A DNA stretch of 64,000 nt, taken from positions 62,001 through 126,000 of the forward strand of contig JALWTT010000015.1 of the NCBI GenBank assembly GCA_027077795.1, written 5' to 3'. The position numbers were made by a program, and so were the translations under genes. This stretch comes from Thermotogaceae bacterium (GTDB lineage: Bacteria; Thermotogota; Thermotogae; Thermotogales; Thermotogaceae). Under the pieces are notes generated by a model. That model was given only the letters and a program-made list of their open reading frames with translations. It made no database searches and was not told the DNA's origin. This document shows, in pieces, positions 44,741 through 54,810 of the stretch. The number at the start of each line of letters is the position of its first letter. Position 1 is the first letter of the stretch.

Positions 44741-46021
44741 TCACCCCCGATGGAGTACATACCCCCCGGACGGCACTATCTCCTTCTCAAAATCCTCAGG
44801 TTTTACATCTAACCCTATAACCACGTTTTTTCCTATTTTCACGTTATCCGGTATTATTGAATCCATTCCTACGACAGTTATTGCGCTGTTATAAACCTTC
44901 GGATCTAGTTCACTTGCCAGGAATTCTCCCTCACCTATAACCACGCTCTTTCCGATGGTCACATTTTCGGCTACTATGGCGTTTTCAATTACACTTCCCT
45001 CACCTATAATGCTTCTCGTCATTATCACCGAATTCCTAACGACTGCTTCTTTTCCTATTCTAACTCCTTGGAATACGACCGAATCGTAAACCTTACCTTC
45101 TATATCACATCCCTCACTCACCAGGGAGTTTTCAACTACGGCATCCTTGGAGATGAAAGCAGGTGGCATTTCCTCCGTTTGAGTGTAGAACTTCCAATTT
45201 GGGTCATACAGATTCAGTGGAGGTAGGGGTCTGGTTAGCTCCAAATTGGATTCCCAGTACGACTGAATCGTTCCAACATCTTTCCAGTACCCTTCAAACC
45301 TAAATGCGTAGATCCTTCCCAAATCTCCTTTGACTATCTTCGGAATGATGTCCTTCCCGAAATCGTGAGTTGAGTATGGGTCGTTGTCATCCTCTATTAG
45401 GATATCTCTTAGGAATCTCCAATTGAAGACGTATATTCCTAAAGATGCCAGGTTGCTCTTCGGTTCTGTGGGTTTCTCTTGAAACTCCACTATTCTTCCA
45501 TCTATCTCTGTAACCATTATTCCAAACCTATGAGCTTCTTCCAGTGGGACTTCCATACATGCTATGGTACCATCTGCATCCTTGGATATATGGAAGTCAA
45601 TTATATCGTTGTAATCCATGGCATATACATGATCTCCGGATAATATCACCACATACTCTGGATCGTATTGATCCACAAATTCCACATTTTGAAAAACGGC
45701 GTTTGCGGTTCCTTTGTACCAATCTGATTCTTTGTTTCCCTGATACGGGGGAAGTATAACAATCCCCCCATCTTTTCTATCTAGGTCCCAGGGTTTCCCT
45801 ATTCCTATATGCTTGGAGAGCACATGAGGTCTGTACTGTGTCAAAACCCCGACTATGTAGATCCCACTGTTCACGGTGTTGCTCAGCGTGAAATCTATGA
45901 TTCTGTACTTCCCCCCGAATGGAACAGCAGGTTTTGCTATCTTCTCTGTTAATATACCCAGTCTCGTTCCCTGACCTCCAGCGAGTATCAACGCTACTAT
46001 TTCCCTAGCTTTTCTCATCAT
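44741..46021 (-). CDS. glgC: Glucose-1-phosphate adenylyltransferase
   Basis: At 426 residues this is the catalytic ADP-glucose pyrophosphorylase of glycogen synthesis. It has the nucleotide-binding [21 protein letters not shown] start and [10 protein letters not shown]. The catalytic/substrate segments are DHVYAMDY and EYVVILSGD, with sugar binding around [13 protein letters not shown]. The C-terminal left-handed beta-helix has hexapeptide repeats ([24 protein letters not shown]). It overlaps the glgD-like gene, and two adjacent ATGs are possible starts. The pair corresponds in order to the T. maritima glgC/glgD-type genes. Confidence 0.95.
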   Translation of the reverse strand: MMRKAREIVALILAGGQGTRLGILTEKIAKPAVPFGGKYRIIDFTLSNTVNSGIYIVGVLTQYRPHVLSKHIGIGKPWDLDRKDGGIVILPPYQGNKESDWYKGTANAVFQNVEFVDQYDPEYVVILSGDHVYAMDYNDIIDFHISKDADGTIACMEVPLEEAHRFGIMVTEIDGRIVEFQEKPTEPKSNLASLGIYVFNWRFLRDILIEDDNDPYSTHDFGKDIIPKIVKGDLGRIYAFRFEGYWKDVGTIQSYWESNLELTRPLPPLNLYDPNWKFYTQTEEMPPAFISKDAVVENSLVSEGCDIEGKVYDSVVFQGVRIGKEAVVRNSVIMTRSIIGEGSVIENAIVAENVTIGKSVVIGEGEFLASELDPKVYNSAITVVGMDSIIPDNVKIGKNVVIGLDVKPEDFEKEIVPSGGYVLHRG

Positions 46022-47130
46022 ATCACCGTCCTCTTTTCAAAAACAAGTATTTCGTTCTCACCGATCACTTTTTTTTCTTCCCTGACAACCGAATTTTTAT
46101 CGATCACCGCATTGTACACAACCGCGCCCTCCTCTACAACAGTTCCTTCCATTACTATGGAATTTTCAACGACTGCACCTGCCTTAACTTTTACCCCTCT
46201 GAATATCACCGAATTTCTAACCGATCCGGTTATTATCGCCCCGTCGGATATCAAGGAGTTTTCAACTGAAGCTGTACCGGAAAACTTAGGCGGAGGAAGA
46301 TCCTTGAGTTTAGTGTAAACCTTTCCATTCCTGTAGAAAAGCTCTTCTCTGATTTCCGACTTGAGTATATCCATATTCGTCTTGTAGTACTCTCCGACTC
46401 CCTTTTTGATATTCCTCCAGTATCCGTTGAACTTATAGGCATAGATTTTCAATTTTTTGAGGTTTGGAATGACTATATCCAATAGTAAATCCACTCCTCC
46501 GTATGGAACAAAAGAGTACAGAAGATCCATCAGCAAGTACTTGTTCACGAAGTAAACTCCCAAAAAAGCAGTCTTTGTCTTTGGTTTTTCTGGCTTTTCT
46601 TCCACACTGATTATTCTGTCGCTTTCGTCCAATTCGACTATTCCGTATTGAGTTAAGTCATAGCTGTCATCTAAGTCTTTTACTACAAGAGTTATATCAG
46701 CTCCTTTCTGAATATGAAATCGAAAAACATCGGTGAAATCTATCTTGTATATATGATCCCCGGACCCTATGAGTACGAAATCTTCCTCTCCTCTTCTCAA
46801 CAAAGTCATATTCTGGTATATAGCATCTGCTGTTCCCCTGTACCAAAGGTTCCCTTCTGGGGAAACATATGGTTGGAGTATGAAGAGTCCACCATTTTTT
46901 CTATCTAGATCCCACTCCTTACCAGATCCCAGATGATCCATTAGGCTCCTTGGGTTGTATTGAGTTAAAACACCGACTTTGACGATTCCACTGTTCACCA
47001 TGTTGCTCAATGTGAAATCTATCGCTCTGTATTTCCCAAAAATGGGCATAGCTGCTGAAGCTCTTTTTTCAACCAGAACGCCAAGCTTCTCTCCTCTACC
47101 ACCCGCTAATATCAATCCTAAAACTCTCAC
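46018..47130 (-). CDS. glgD: GlgD-type glucose-1-phosphate adenylyltransferase subunit
   Basis: At 370 residues this is homologous to GlgC but shorter and more divergent. It begins [21 protein letters not shown], so the conserved GxGTRL becomes [27 protein letters not shown] and C-terminal hexapeptide repeats are present. In firmicutes and Thermotoga such GlgD proteins act as regulatory partners of GlgC. GTG 47130 is chosen because AGAGGTGGTAAG precedes it; the frame runs six codons further to a TTG. About 100 bases upstream hold no promoter that I can support. Confidence 0.9.
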   Translation of the reverse strand: MRVLGLILAGGRGEKLGVLVEKRASAAMPIFGKYRAIDFTLSNMVNSGIVKVGVLTQYNPRSLMDHLGSGKEWDLDRKNGGLFILQPYVSPEGNLWYRGTADAIYQNMTLLRRGEEDFVLIGSGDHIYKIDFTDVFRFHIQKGADITLVVKDLDDSYDLTQYGIVELDESDRIISVEEKPEKPKTKTAFLGVYFVNKYLLMDLLYSFVPYGGVDLLLDIVIPNLKKLKIYAYKFNGYWRNIKKGVGEYYKTNMDILKSEIREELFYRNGKVYTKLKDLPPPKFSGTASVENSLISDGAIITGSVRNSVIFRGVKVKAGAVVENSIVMEGTVVEEGAVVYNAVIDKNSVVREEKKVIGENEILVFEKRTVI

Positions 47131-47234
47131 CTTACCACCTCTTTTCAAGGCAGAGATATGCTCAAAGCAAGAGATTCTGGAAACCTTGAGGATGTGCGAG
47201 GATGACTAAGATATCAGTTAAGTGTTGACCGCCG

Positions 47235-47915
47235 TTATCCCTTTATCCCAAGAAATTCTCTTATCCCTTCTTTCTCTCTGGAATCTATGTATATTCTTTC
47301 GTACTCTCCATCTCCTTCTATCTTCACCTTTATGGGGTTTTTCGTTATCCCACGAACTGTCCTCTCATCCAAATCGTATTTTCTGAGGGAATCGAGTAGT
47401 TTTAGAAGGGCAGAGTTATCTAGATTGGACTTCTCCGACAGAGATTTGACCACCTTTCCAACTACAAATATATCGAAAAATCCTCCTCTTTTCTTAAGTG
47501 CTCTCAATAGATCCCCAATGCTTCTTGTCTCTTTTCCTGTCAATTCTTTCGAAAATTTCGAAAATTCGTTTCCACCTAGGTCAAGGTATCTCCATTGGGT
47601 TGTCCCAGTTTCAAAGACATCCTTGAAAAACGCGTAATCCTCTATTGGATCCTGGTTGAGCTGTTTTCCAGTCTCGGGGTCATAAAGATTTGCCTCAGTG
47701 TATAGGACCTTTACAGATTCCTCATTGGAGTTCACGAGCACGAATGCTACAGAGGCATCACGTTTGATTATGTACAGAACCTTATCCGCTGAGTATATGG
47801 GAGAATTCTTCAAGCTTGTACTCATAGTATAGTAGACCAATGCAAATACAGCGATTACAACTAAAAGAGCCATAAACAAGGGCAAAAAGTTTTTTCTTCT
47901 CCTCCTTATCCTCAT
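47235..47915 (-). CDS. Unrecognised membrane-anchored protein downstream of yqeK
   Basis: This 226-residue protein has a basic N-terminus (MRIRRRRKNF), one membrane helix (about residues 11-30), and the remainder outside the cytoplasm. The layout resembles accessory proteins of the LytR-CpsA-Psr C-terminal type that often accompany yqeK, but I see no decisive motif. The ATG overlaps the yqeK stop (ATGA). The 104 bases after it up to glgD contain no clear terminator. Confidence 0.7.
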   Translation of the reverse strand: MRIRRRRKNFLPLFMALLVVIAVFALVYYTMSTSLKNSPIYSADKVLYIIKRDASVAFVLVNSNEESVKVLYTEANLYDPETGKQLNQDPIEDYAFFKDVFETGTTQWRYLDLGGNEFSKFSKELTGKETRSIGDLLRALKKRGGFFDIFVVGKVVKSLSEKSNLDNSALLKLLDSLRKYDLDERTVRGITKNPIKVKIEGDGEYERIYIDSREKEGIREFLGIKG

Positions 47916-48475
47916 TCCTTCACCTCCACTGTCTTGTTCCAGGTTTCAACACTTTTGGGAAGCAAAAATCTGCCAGTTTGTATCGCATAAATCATCCTGT
48001 TCTTCAAAACTTCGACAAATGCTTTTTCCAAGCTCTTGAAAGCGATTTCTCTAATTTCCTTAATTCCTGGGAAATCTCGGTCGTATCCAACAGTGTCCGC
48101 TATCATGAGAGCCTTCCCAAGTTTGCCCATTTCAGGATAGCCAGATGTGTGGTAAGCGACAGATATGATCACGGAGTTGTCGACAACATTCATTCTTCTT
48201 CTGAGAAACTCTGCTGCGATTTTTCCATGTAGGAGTATCGGATGTTTTATCTCTAAATCTTCCACTTCTATCTCCCAAATCTCCGCAATTCTTAAAAGTT
48301 TGTCAGCTGGTACGTCCCTAAAGATATCATGGGCGATTGCAGCAAGCTCCAGCTTTCTCGGATCTATACCATGGATGTCAGCCAGAAGAAGTGCAAAATC
48401 CCTTACAGCTATTATGTGCTTGAATCTACTTTTGGATACCAGAACTTTTGCAAAATGGATCAACTTGTCTACCAT
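47912..48475 (-). CDS. yqeK: YqeK-type HD-domain hydrolase
   Basis: At 187 residues this is the normal YqeK size. HD-superfamily metal ligands are visible as HIIAVRDFA, AAIAHDIFRD (the HD pair, about residue 50), HGKIAAEF and AYHTSG. YqeK proteins are symmetrical Ap4A hydrolases. They usually neighbour nadD and rsfS; here the neighbours are DUF503 upstream and the anchored protein downstream. ATG 48475 overlaps the DUF503 stop. Confidence 0.92.
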   Translation of the reverse strand: MVDKLIHFAKVLVSKSRFKHIIAVRDFALLLADIHGIDPRKLELAAIAHDIFRDVPADKLLRIAEIWEIEVEDLEIKHPILLHGKIAAEFLRRRMNVVDNSVIISVAYHTSGYPEMGKLGKALMIADTVGYDRDFPGIKEIREIAFKSLEKAFVEVLKNRMIYAIQTGRFLLPKSVETWNKTVEVKE

Positions 48476-48750
48476 AATTCCTTTTCCATCTCCTCTATCT
48501 CCAAACCCCCGCCATTCTCCACACGATTTTCTATGAGTTCGAAAACCTGATGAATCATATTCTTGTCGTTTGAGACCATTGCTATTCCCAAAACCAGGAA
48601 ATCTTTGGAATCCTGTGCTTCTACCTCCGAAATCGAAACATTGTAGGATTTTCTTATTTGATTTATCAGCCTTTTCGATAGGCTCCTTTTATCTTTGAGT
48701 GAGTTCATCCCGAAAAGTCGTATTTTCATCTTCGCCATTCCTATGTTCAC
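48469..48750 (-). CDS. DUF503/YlxP-like small protein
   Basis: This 93-residue protein matches DUF503: the N-terminal strand MKIRLFGMNSLKDKRSLSKRL and the central VSISEVEAQDSKDFLVLGIAMVSND are typical. Homologues are associated with ribosome maturation genes (rbfA region), but the function is not established. GTG 48750 follows GAGGTGATCC and overlaps the ribokinase stop (GTGA). Confidence 0.88.
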   Translation of the reverse strand: MNIGMAKMKIRLFGMNSLKDKRSLSKRLINQIRKSYNVSISEVEAQDSKDFLVLGIAMVSNDKNMIHQVFELIENRVENGGGLEIEEMEKELW

Positions 48751-49628
48751 CGGATCACCTCTTCACGATCAGGTATAGAGCTTTGTGCCCCCATTTTGGT
48801 TACGGATATAGAAGCTGCTTTTACCGCCAACTCGAGTGCTCTCATTTCACCTAGATCGTAGAAAGCGGCAAATGCTCCATTGAAAACATCACCGGCTGCT
48901 GTGGTATCAAGGACCTCGACCCTCAATGCTGGTATTTTTACCTCTTTCAATCCTTTTCTATAGTACACTCCGTTCTCACCTAGCTTCACTATGACGGATC
49001 CAGCTCCCATTTCAAGCAACTTCTCCGCCGCGTATCTGACTTCTTTGATTTCCCCAAAGAGTGTTCTTGATAATTGCATCAATTCGACCTCGTTTGGAGT
49101 TATGTAATCGACGTACTTGAATATTTCAGGATCGATTTCATGAGCTGGTGCCGGGTCAAAAACGACGATTTTTCCAGAGTTTTTTGCCCACCTTGCCACA
49201 TTAAGTGTTGTTTGAAACGGTATTTCGTTTTGAAGGAGTACTATTTCCACTTTTTCTAAAAGTGTGTAATCAAGCTTCTCTGGGGTCAACTTGGAATTCG
49301 TTCCCGTGTATATCGTTATCCTGTTCTCACCCGAGGAGGTAACTTCAATGAACGCCTTCCCAGTGTAACCCTCGATGGCTTTTGGACCAATGATCTTGAG
49401 CTCGCTGAACCTCTTTAGCATCCACTTCCCATCTTCGTCTTCCCCGACAAAGCTGGAGAATATCACGGAACTTTCTGAAAGCTTCGCAGCAGCAACAGCT
49501 TGATTTGCTCCTTTTCCGCCAGGAAACTTGTGGAAAGATCTAGCTTTTATAGTTTCCCCCACTTGAACAAATCTGTCGACTCTCAAAACGTAATCCACAT
49601 TTGTACTTCCAACAACCCCTATTTTCAC
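48747..49628 (-). CDS. rbsK: Ribokinase-like PfkB sugar kinase
   Basis: This 293-residue PfkB-family kinase has the N-terminal GSTNVDYVLRVDRFVQVGET, the first signature FPGGKGANQAVAAAKL (about residue 37) and the catalytic signature DTTAAGDVFNGAFA (about residue 247). It is most like ribokinase. No ribose transporter or repressor is adjacent, so the substrate could be another pentose or a nucleoside. Ribose from nucleosides brought in by the BMP-type importer at the start of the window is an inference. GTG start overlaps the ferredoxin stop (GTGA). Confidence 0.9.
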   Translation of the reverse strand: MKIGVVGSTNVDYVLRVDRFVQVGETIKARSFHKFPGGKGANQAVAAAKLSESSVIFSSFVGEDEDGKWMLKRFSELKIIGPKAIEGYTGKAFIEVTSSGENRITIYTGTNSKLTPEKLDYTLLEKVEIVLLQNEIPFQTTLNVARWAKNSGKIVVFDPAPAHEIDPEIFKYVDYITPNEVELMQLSRTLFGEIKEVRYAAEKLLEMGAGSVIVKLGENGVYYRKGLKEVKIPALRVEVLDTTAAGDVFNGAFAAFYDLGEMRALELAVKAASISVTKMGAQSSIPDREEVIR

Positions 49629-49849
49629 TTTCCCACCTCTACTGCTTCTTTCCTCTCTTCCACGTCTATAGCCATCTCAGGACAGATATTCTCGCATAAA
49701 AGGCATCCTATGCATTTATTCGCATCTTGAAGTTTGGGATAGAGAAGATCTCCTTCCACCAAAGCTTTTGTCGGACAGATCCAATAGCACAATCCGCATC
49801 TCTTACACCAAGAAAAGTTTATCTCAACGTCGTACTTTTTTCTCGGCAC
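49625..49849 (-). CDS. Two-cluster 4Fe-4S ferredoxin
   Basis: This 74-residue protein has two cysteine motifs, CKRCGLCYWICP and CIGCLLCENICP, each fitting CxxCxxCxxxCP, so it should carry two 4Fe-4S clusters. It resembles the delta subunit of ferredoxin oxidoreductases (KorD/PorD), but none of the other subunits is present. GTG 49849 has GGAGGGG five bases upstream. The frame can extend 20 codons into the end of the helicase gene, with no ribosome-binding site there. A TATGAT lies upstream. Confidence 0.9.
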   Translation of the reverse strand: MPRKKYDVEINFSWCKRCGLCYWICPTKALVEGDLLYPKLQDANKCIGCLLCENICPEMAIDVEERKEAVEVGK

Positions 49850-49894
49850 GCTCTCCCCTCCCGAAGAAATTAGTGTATCATACATCGAGGGCAA

Positions 49895-49909
49895 TTGAAC
49901 TGCGTTCAA
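49895..49909. promoter_or_regulatory. Palindrome upstream of the ferredoxin gene
   Basis: TTGAAC-TGC-GTTCAA is a perfect 6-3-6 inverted repeat covering the helicase stop codon and lying about 20 bases from a TATGAT on the minus strand. It could be an operator, but a short palindrome can occur by chance. Confidence 0.25.
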
Positions 49910-51894
49910 AGCGTCTGCGAAGTAAGAGGAAAGTTGATGTCATTCAAATTCAAAATGTATCCATTTTCTCCTACATATCTTTTGAGATCGGCGTATATCG
50001 GGTGGACAGACAGTGTGGAGAAATCCCCTATAACTATCAACTTGCTCTTGGCTCGAGTTATGGAAACGTTGAGCCTTCTCATATCTTCTAGAAATCCTAT
50101 ATCACCATTTTTGTTGCTTCTGACGAAGGATATTACAATGACTTCTCTCTCCTTTCCCTGAAAGGCATCCACAGTACTCACTTTTATCCCCTCGGGGAGC
50201 ATTCTTCTGAGAAGAGATACCTGATCGTCATAAGGGGTGATGACACCAATAAGAGAACTCTCCAGTCCCATCGTCACTAAGTCATCAATTACCCGTTTTA
50301 CAATGAGGGCTTCCAGCCTGTTTTCACGAGAAGTGGAACCTCTTTTTTGGCTCTCCCATCTCTTGGTGTGAAATGATGTGTTTATTAGGATCAGTGAATT
50401 TGATGGATCCGTGATCCTTGAAAACTTTGACCTTGTGGGTTTAAACCCCAATGTCTCCAAAGTTCGTCTTCTCACACTTTCATCTGCTATTAGTTTTCCG
50501 CCATAAAACTTTTCGGATGGGAACCCCATTATTTTCTCATTCATTCTGTATTGAACCCTCAATGTCTCGGACATTTCCTTGTATCTGCCTATTAATTTTT
50601 CAAAGAGTGTTTCTGAGAGGATTTTGAAAGCTTCTTGGCTCACAACGGTGGGAGGGAGTTGTTTGTGATCTCCAGCCATTATCAAGCTATTTGAAAGAAC
50701 AAGCGGGATGTAACTTGAAGGTTCTGTGGACTGGGTGGCCTCGTCATGAACCAGTGCATCGAACATCTCATCTTTCATGTATTCCACTCCAAACGATGCA
50801 TTTGTTCCAGTTACCACTTGCGCCTCTGAGAGAACCTTTTTAACGAGCTTCATCTCGAGTTCTTTGGATCTTTCCAAAATTTCGGAAATTCTCCCGTTTA
50901 CTTCTATCCATTTTGCCATGGATGAGATAACTCTTGAGGGTATTCCCCTGATACTCTTATGTGATCTAGACAGATTAACTATCTCTTCGTCTGATAATCC
51001 CCTTCTGTATTTTGGTTCAGGCTTTATGAACTTCTCTCTCTCCATCATCATCCGTTGAGCTTCTTCCAACATGAACCTCACCTTCGAATACCCTGGAAGT
51101 GATTGCACTATGAAAGATAAGGTATGGTTGATGAGGTTTTTCTCGACCCTGGAAGGATGCCCAATTCTAACCGCATTTACCCCTCTACTGATTAAAATTT
51201 CTAGGATGTTGTCCACTGCTGCATTCGAATCCGCTGAAACAGCTACTCTCTTGTTGCTTCTAACCAGCTGGACTATAATTTCAGCGAGAGTTCTAGTCTT
51301 ACCCGTTCCGGGTGGTCCGTGTATCAAGAATATCCTTGAACCTAGGGCTTTCTCAACTGCCAATCTTTGGAATTCATTCAGCGACTTGTCAGAGAACTCC
51401 ACATGGACTTCGTTGAAGTTCGGGGATGTCTTACCAAGGATTACTTCTCTAACCCAAGATACTCTGTCAGAATTTTCCATAATCTCTATGGCCTTTTCCA
51501 TCCTCCTAAAAGTTGTATCGTTGAGGAACAAGTCCACTCTAATTCCTTTGGATAGGGTCCACCTCGGTGGAGAATTGCTGAATGCGACAGACAAGGATCT
51601 CAAGGTTTTAGAGATTACCGTACCGGTGAGATCACTCTTCAGGGGGTTACCTTTACTTACCAAGACGACATCTCCAACTTCTATCTCAGTATCGATCGGC
51701 TTAGACCTTCCAAATTTGATAGCATACAGACCTCCAAGTTCTCTACCAACATAGGTTCCTTTCAAATTGAGGACAGCTCTCCCTATCCTCTCGCGCTTTT
51801 CGCCACTTAAATTTTTGATCTCATCTATCGCCGCTCTTTTCTCCTCTTCTCTCTCTAGATGAACGGCCCTCTTCAGTTCCTCGAAATACCTCAT
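49906..51894 (-). CDS. Superfamily 1B (IGHMBP2/Dna2-like) helicase
   Basis: This 662-residue protein has an N-terminal OB/1B-type region (residues 1-170), then Walker A HGPPGTGKTRTLAEII (about residue 193). Motif II is VHDEATQSTEPS, and late motifs include LRVQYRMNEKIMGFPSEKFY, STVDAFQGKEREVIVISFVRSN and RLNVSITRAKSKLIVIGD. It unwinds DNA or RNA 5' to 3' by family analogy. No nuclease domain or CRISPR/defence gene is nearby. ATG start four bases after mscS ends. Confidence 0.92.
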   Translation of the reverse strand: MRYFEELKRAVHLEREEEKRAAIDEIKNLSGEKRERIGRAVLNLKGTYVGRELGGLYAIKFGRSKPIDTEIEVGDVVLVSKGNPLKSDLTGTVISKTLRSLSVAFSNSPPRWTLSKGIRVDLFLNDTTFRRMEKAIEIMENSDRVSWVREVILGKTSPNFNEVHVEFSDKSLNEFQRLAVEKALGSRIFLIHGPPGTGKTRTLAEIIVQLVRSNKRVAVSADSNAAVDNILEILISRGVNAVRIGHPSRVEKNLINHTLSFIVQSLPGYSKVRFMLEEAQRMMMEREKFIKPEPKYRRGLSDEEIVNLSRSHKSIRGIPSRVISSMAKWIEVNGRISEILERSKELEMKLVKKVLSEAQVVTGTNASFGVEYMKDEMFDALVHDEATQSTEPSSYIPLVLSNSLIMAGDHKQLPPTVVSQEAFKILSETLFEKLIGRYKEMSETLRVQYRMNEKIMGFPSEKFYGGKLIADESVRRRTLETLGFKPTRSKFSRITDPSNSLILINTSFHTKRWESQKRGSTSRENRLEALIVKRVIDDLVTMGLESSLIGVITPYDDQVSLLRRMLPEGIKVSTVDAFQGKEREVIVISFVRSNKNGDIGFLEDMRRLNVSITRAKSKLIVIGDFSTLSVHPIYADLKRYVGENGYILNLNDINFPLTSQTL

Positions 51895-51898
51895 ATGC

Positions 51899-52666
51899 TC
51901 AAGACTTGTTCTTTATATGAATATCCATCTGGTTGAATGGTATCTCTATTCCCTCTTCGTCGAATCTCTTCTTTATCCTGATTGCTAAGCTCATCTGAGC
52001 ATCGAAGAAGTTTTCCCTTTTTACCCAAAACTTCACCGTGAAGTCTATGGAAGAAGCACCAAAGCCTTCGAAGGTGACAAACGGGGCAGGTTCTTTCTCA
52101 ACAAGCTCTTCTTCCTCCAAGCATTCATTCAACACCTTGATGACCTTGTTTAAATCAGAATCATATGCAACGCCTACTGATAGATCGACCCTCCTAGTAC
52201 TTGAAGGCCAATAGTGAGTTATCATGTCTCCCCAGACAGTTTTATTCGGGATCATCACTTTTTTCCCATCGAAAGTTCTTATGAGAGTGTGGTTGATCGT
52301 TATTGATTCGACGGTTCCACTAATGCCGGATATGCTCACCGTGTCCCCGTCTTTCACAGCTCCGCTGAGGAGAAGAAATATACCCGATACGAAATTCGCC
52401 AATGGTTCCTGAAGGGCAAGACCTATGACAATACCACCTATTCCGAGGGAAGCTGCGAGACCTACAATGCTCACATTCCAAAAGCTCAGGATGATCATAA
52501 GTGCTATCAACCCGATTGTGGATCCCAGAATTGTTTTCAAACTACTGGGCATTTCCCTGGGCTGCTTGAGCTTTTTCAAAGTTTTGGCAAGTGCAGTCAC
52601 GATCAGCTTGTACAAGAAGTAGGAAACTACTACTACGAATGTGCTCAGGATGATTTTTAAAACCAT
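51899..52666 (-). CDS. MscS-type small-conductance mechanosensitive channel
   Basis: This 255-residue protein has two or three N-terminal membrane helices. The pore-lining helix is glycine/alanine rich (SIVGLAASLGIGGIVIGLALQEPLANFVSGIFLLL, about residues 67-101). It is followed by the MscS beta domain (DTVSISGISGTVESI) and C-terminal vestibule. It protects against osmotic downshock. ATG follows GGAGGTGAGG. Confidence 0.93.
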   Translation of the reverse strand: MVLKIILSTFVVVVSYFLYKLIVTALAKTLKKLKQPREMPSSLKTILGSTIGLIALMIILSFWNVSIVGLAASLGIGGIVIGLALQEPLANFVSGIFLLLSGAVKDGDTVSISGISGTVESITINHTLIRTFDGKKVMIPNKTVWGDMITHYWPSSTRRVDLSVGVAYDSDLNKVIKVLNECLEEEELVEKEPAPFVTFEGFGASSIDFTVKFWVKRENFFDAQMSLAIRIKKRFDEEGIEIPFNQMDIHIKNKS

Positions 52667-52670
52667 TTCC

Positions 52671-54767
52671 TCACCTCCAAAGGATATTCATGGAAATTGG
52701 CTCGACTGTTATGAGATTTTCGACATTTCTAATAGCGTCTGTACTGATTGTCTTCGAATCCACTACTAACTTCCAAATGCCACTTGGAAGGTGGTATTTT
52801 TTTCTATCAAGTGAACCATTCAGGATGATGAAGATTTCCTTCCAAGGATCTTCGTTTAAATGGTACCCAAAATATAGAACAGCAAAAAGGGGTTCAATTC
52901 TCAAAAGTTTTGCCTTTTCTCTGATCTCATCTGGATCGTTTGCTCTGAATGCAGGATGCTTTCTTCTTAATTTTATCAAACCTTTGTAGTACTCGAAAAC
53001 ATCCGAGAATTCCTCTTTTCTCCTCCAATTTACCCCATTTGTATCGATGGGAGCGTTGTATGAATTGGGATTGAAGTTCTTCGTTCTACAAAAGTCCTGT
53101 CCCAAGTGGAGAAAAGGTATCCCCAGTGAAAGAATGGTTATCCCTCCAGCGAGCTTCTGTGCCTTTTTAAGATCCTCTTTGTTCCATTTCCTTGAATCCT
53201 TTTTGGCGGAAAGTAGATTCTTGTCCCACAACGTGTGGTTGTCATGACACTCGGAGTAGTTCACAGTCTCTTCAGGTTTTAGAGTGAATCCCCCTAGATA
53301 CGAAGGACTACCCAGAAAACCGACGGCTATCCTTCTCTCCGTTCCCTTTTCCGCCATCACGAATCCCTTCTTTTCCTCCTCAAAAACACTTCCCCTGATA
53401 GCATCCCTTATATCATCATTGAACACACCGTAGTTCTTCCCTCTCTGATCTCCTTTGAAAATCCTCGTGGTTCCCGCGCCCCATGGCTCTCCGTATATGA
53501 GGACTGATGGCTTTACCTTCTTCAGTCTCTTAGTCAAATCTTCAACCAACCCTTTATCCATAGCACCCATCTGATCGAATCTGAATCCATCCACATGGTA
53601 TTCGTTCACCCAATACTTCAACGTGTCGATCACCAGTTTTCTCATCATCTTCCTTTCGGTTGCTGTTGTGTTCCCACATCCGGTTTCATCTACATATTTG
53701 CCATCTTGTGAGATTCTGTAGTAATAGTAGGGCACAGTTGCATCAAGTGGAGACTTTTCACCTATGTCAAAAGTGTGAGGAAAAACCATGTCCAATATGA
53801 CACGAATTCCCATTTTATGGAGTTTCAAGATCAGTTCCTTCAGCTCGCTTATCCGTGAATAAGGGTTGTAGGGATCCTTAGAGTACTTCCCGGATGGCAC
53901 CATGTGGAGATAGGGATCATATCCCCAGTTATAACACTGCTCATCATCTTCTTTACAACTCCTGAATATCATCGAAGGCATCAGTTGAACGTGTGTTACC
54001 CCCAGTTCTTTCAAATGTTTGGTGGCCTTTCCACCGGCCACTATACCCAGAAATTTTCCCCTGAGTTCCTCTGGGATTTCATCGTCAAAAGCGGTGATAT
54101 CCGCAACGTGAACCTCGTAAATAACAGCATCTGTTGGGCTATCCAATGCAGGTAGTATGTCCTCTTCCCACCCTTCTGGGTTGGACTTTTTCAAATCCAC
54201 TACAGCGCTCTTCTCTCCATTTATCGAGACGGATTTTGAGTATATGTCGACTGTTCTAACTGTGGCACCACATCTTTTTATTTCATATTTGTAGAACCAA
54301 CCATCTAGGTCTCCTTCCACTTTCGTTTCCCACACGCCATTCTCAATTTCTTCCATGTCCACCACTACATCAGGATCTTCAGATTGGAAATCTTCAAAGA
54401 GAAGCAGCTTTACATCCTTGGCAATAGGACTCCAGGTTCTGAAAGTGGTGCTATCCTCACCGTATATGCAACCAAGCTCCAAATCCCCTTCCGGTGTGAA
54501 GTTCTCCAAAACGGATATTGGGCAGACCCGATACTCCTTTTCATTGCGGTTTATAATGACTTCTTTCATTTCAGATAAGCTTATGTCCGCCTCGAGGACC
54601 ATTTTGACGTGTTTCGACGAAGGCGAATCCATTGCAAGGATGTAATCCATGTTTTTACCCGAAACCTTCAAGTCCAGAGAAAGATCCTCGCCAAGGGAAA
54701 CCTCTTGATCAAATAGCAGGTTAATGGTGTTTGGATTGACGATCTCTGCCCAAACTAGATTTTTCAC
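52671..54767 (-). CDS. pulA: Type I pullulanase, cytoplasmic
   Basis: This 698-residue GH13 enzyme cleaves alpha-1,6 branches in glycogen or pullulan. The type I signature is YNWGYDP. Catalytic residues lie in GFRFDQMG (nucleophile Asp), LIYGEPWG (acid/base Glu) and YSECHDNHTLWDK (transition-state Asp); a CBM48-like domain precedes the barrel. GTG 54767, five bases after AAGGAGG, gives no signal peptide, so unlike the secreted Thermotoga enzyme it should debranch glycogen inside the cell, matching glgC/glgD. The longer frame to 54833 has no ribosome-binding site. Confidence 0.95.
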   Translation of the reverse strand: MKNLVWAEIVNPNTINLLFDQEVSLGEDLSLDLKVSGKNMDYILAMDSPSSKHVKMVLEADISLSEMKEVIINRNEKEYRVCPISVLENFTPEGDLELGCIYGEDSTTFRTWSPIAKDVKLLLFEDFQSEDPDVVVDMEEIENGVWETKVEGDLDGWFYKYEIKRCGATVRTVDIYSKSVSINGEKSAVVDLKKSNPEGWEEDILPALDSPTDAVIYEVHVADITAFDDEIPEELRGKFLGIVAGGKATKHLKELGVTHVQLMPSMIFRSCKEDDEQCYNWGYDPYLHMVPSGKYSKDPYNPYSRISELKELILKLHKMGIRVILDMVFPHTFDIGEKSPLDATVPYYYYRISQDGKYVDETGCGNTTATERKMMRKLVIDTLKYWVNEYHVDGFRFDQMGAMDKGLVEDLTKRLKKVKPSVLIYGEPWGAGTTRIFKGDQRGKNYGVFNDDIRDAIRGSVFEEEKKGFVMAEKGTERRIAVGFLGSPSYLGGFTLKPEETVNYSECHDNHTLWDKNLLSAKKDSRKWNKEDLKKAQKLAGGITILSLGIPFLHLGQDFCRTKNFNPNSYNAPIDTNGVNWRRKEEFSDVFEYYKGLIKLRRKHPAFRANDPDEIREKAKLLRIEPLFAVLYFGYHLNEDPWKEIFIILNGSLDRKKYHLPSGIWKLVVDSKTISTDAIRNVENLITVEPISMNILWR

Positions 54768-54804
54768 ATCAACCTCCTCCTTGGATTTAAGACGCAGCTT
54801 ATAA

Positions 54805-54810
54805 ATTATA
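54805..54810 (-). promoter_or_regulatory. -10 element upstream of pulA
   Basis: Minus-strand TATAAT lies about 38 bases before the pulA start, directly after the rbgA terminator. No good -35 is seen; the suggested position has ATGAAT. Confidence 0.4.

Noticed and set aside
51071-51754. 227-codon plus-strand frame opposite the helicase
   Set aside because: Antisense to conserved helicase motifs; no ribosome-binding site and no recognisable domain.
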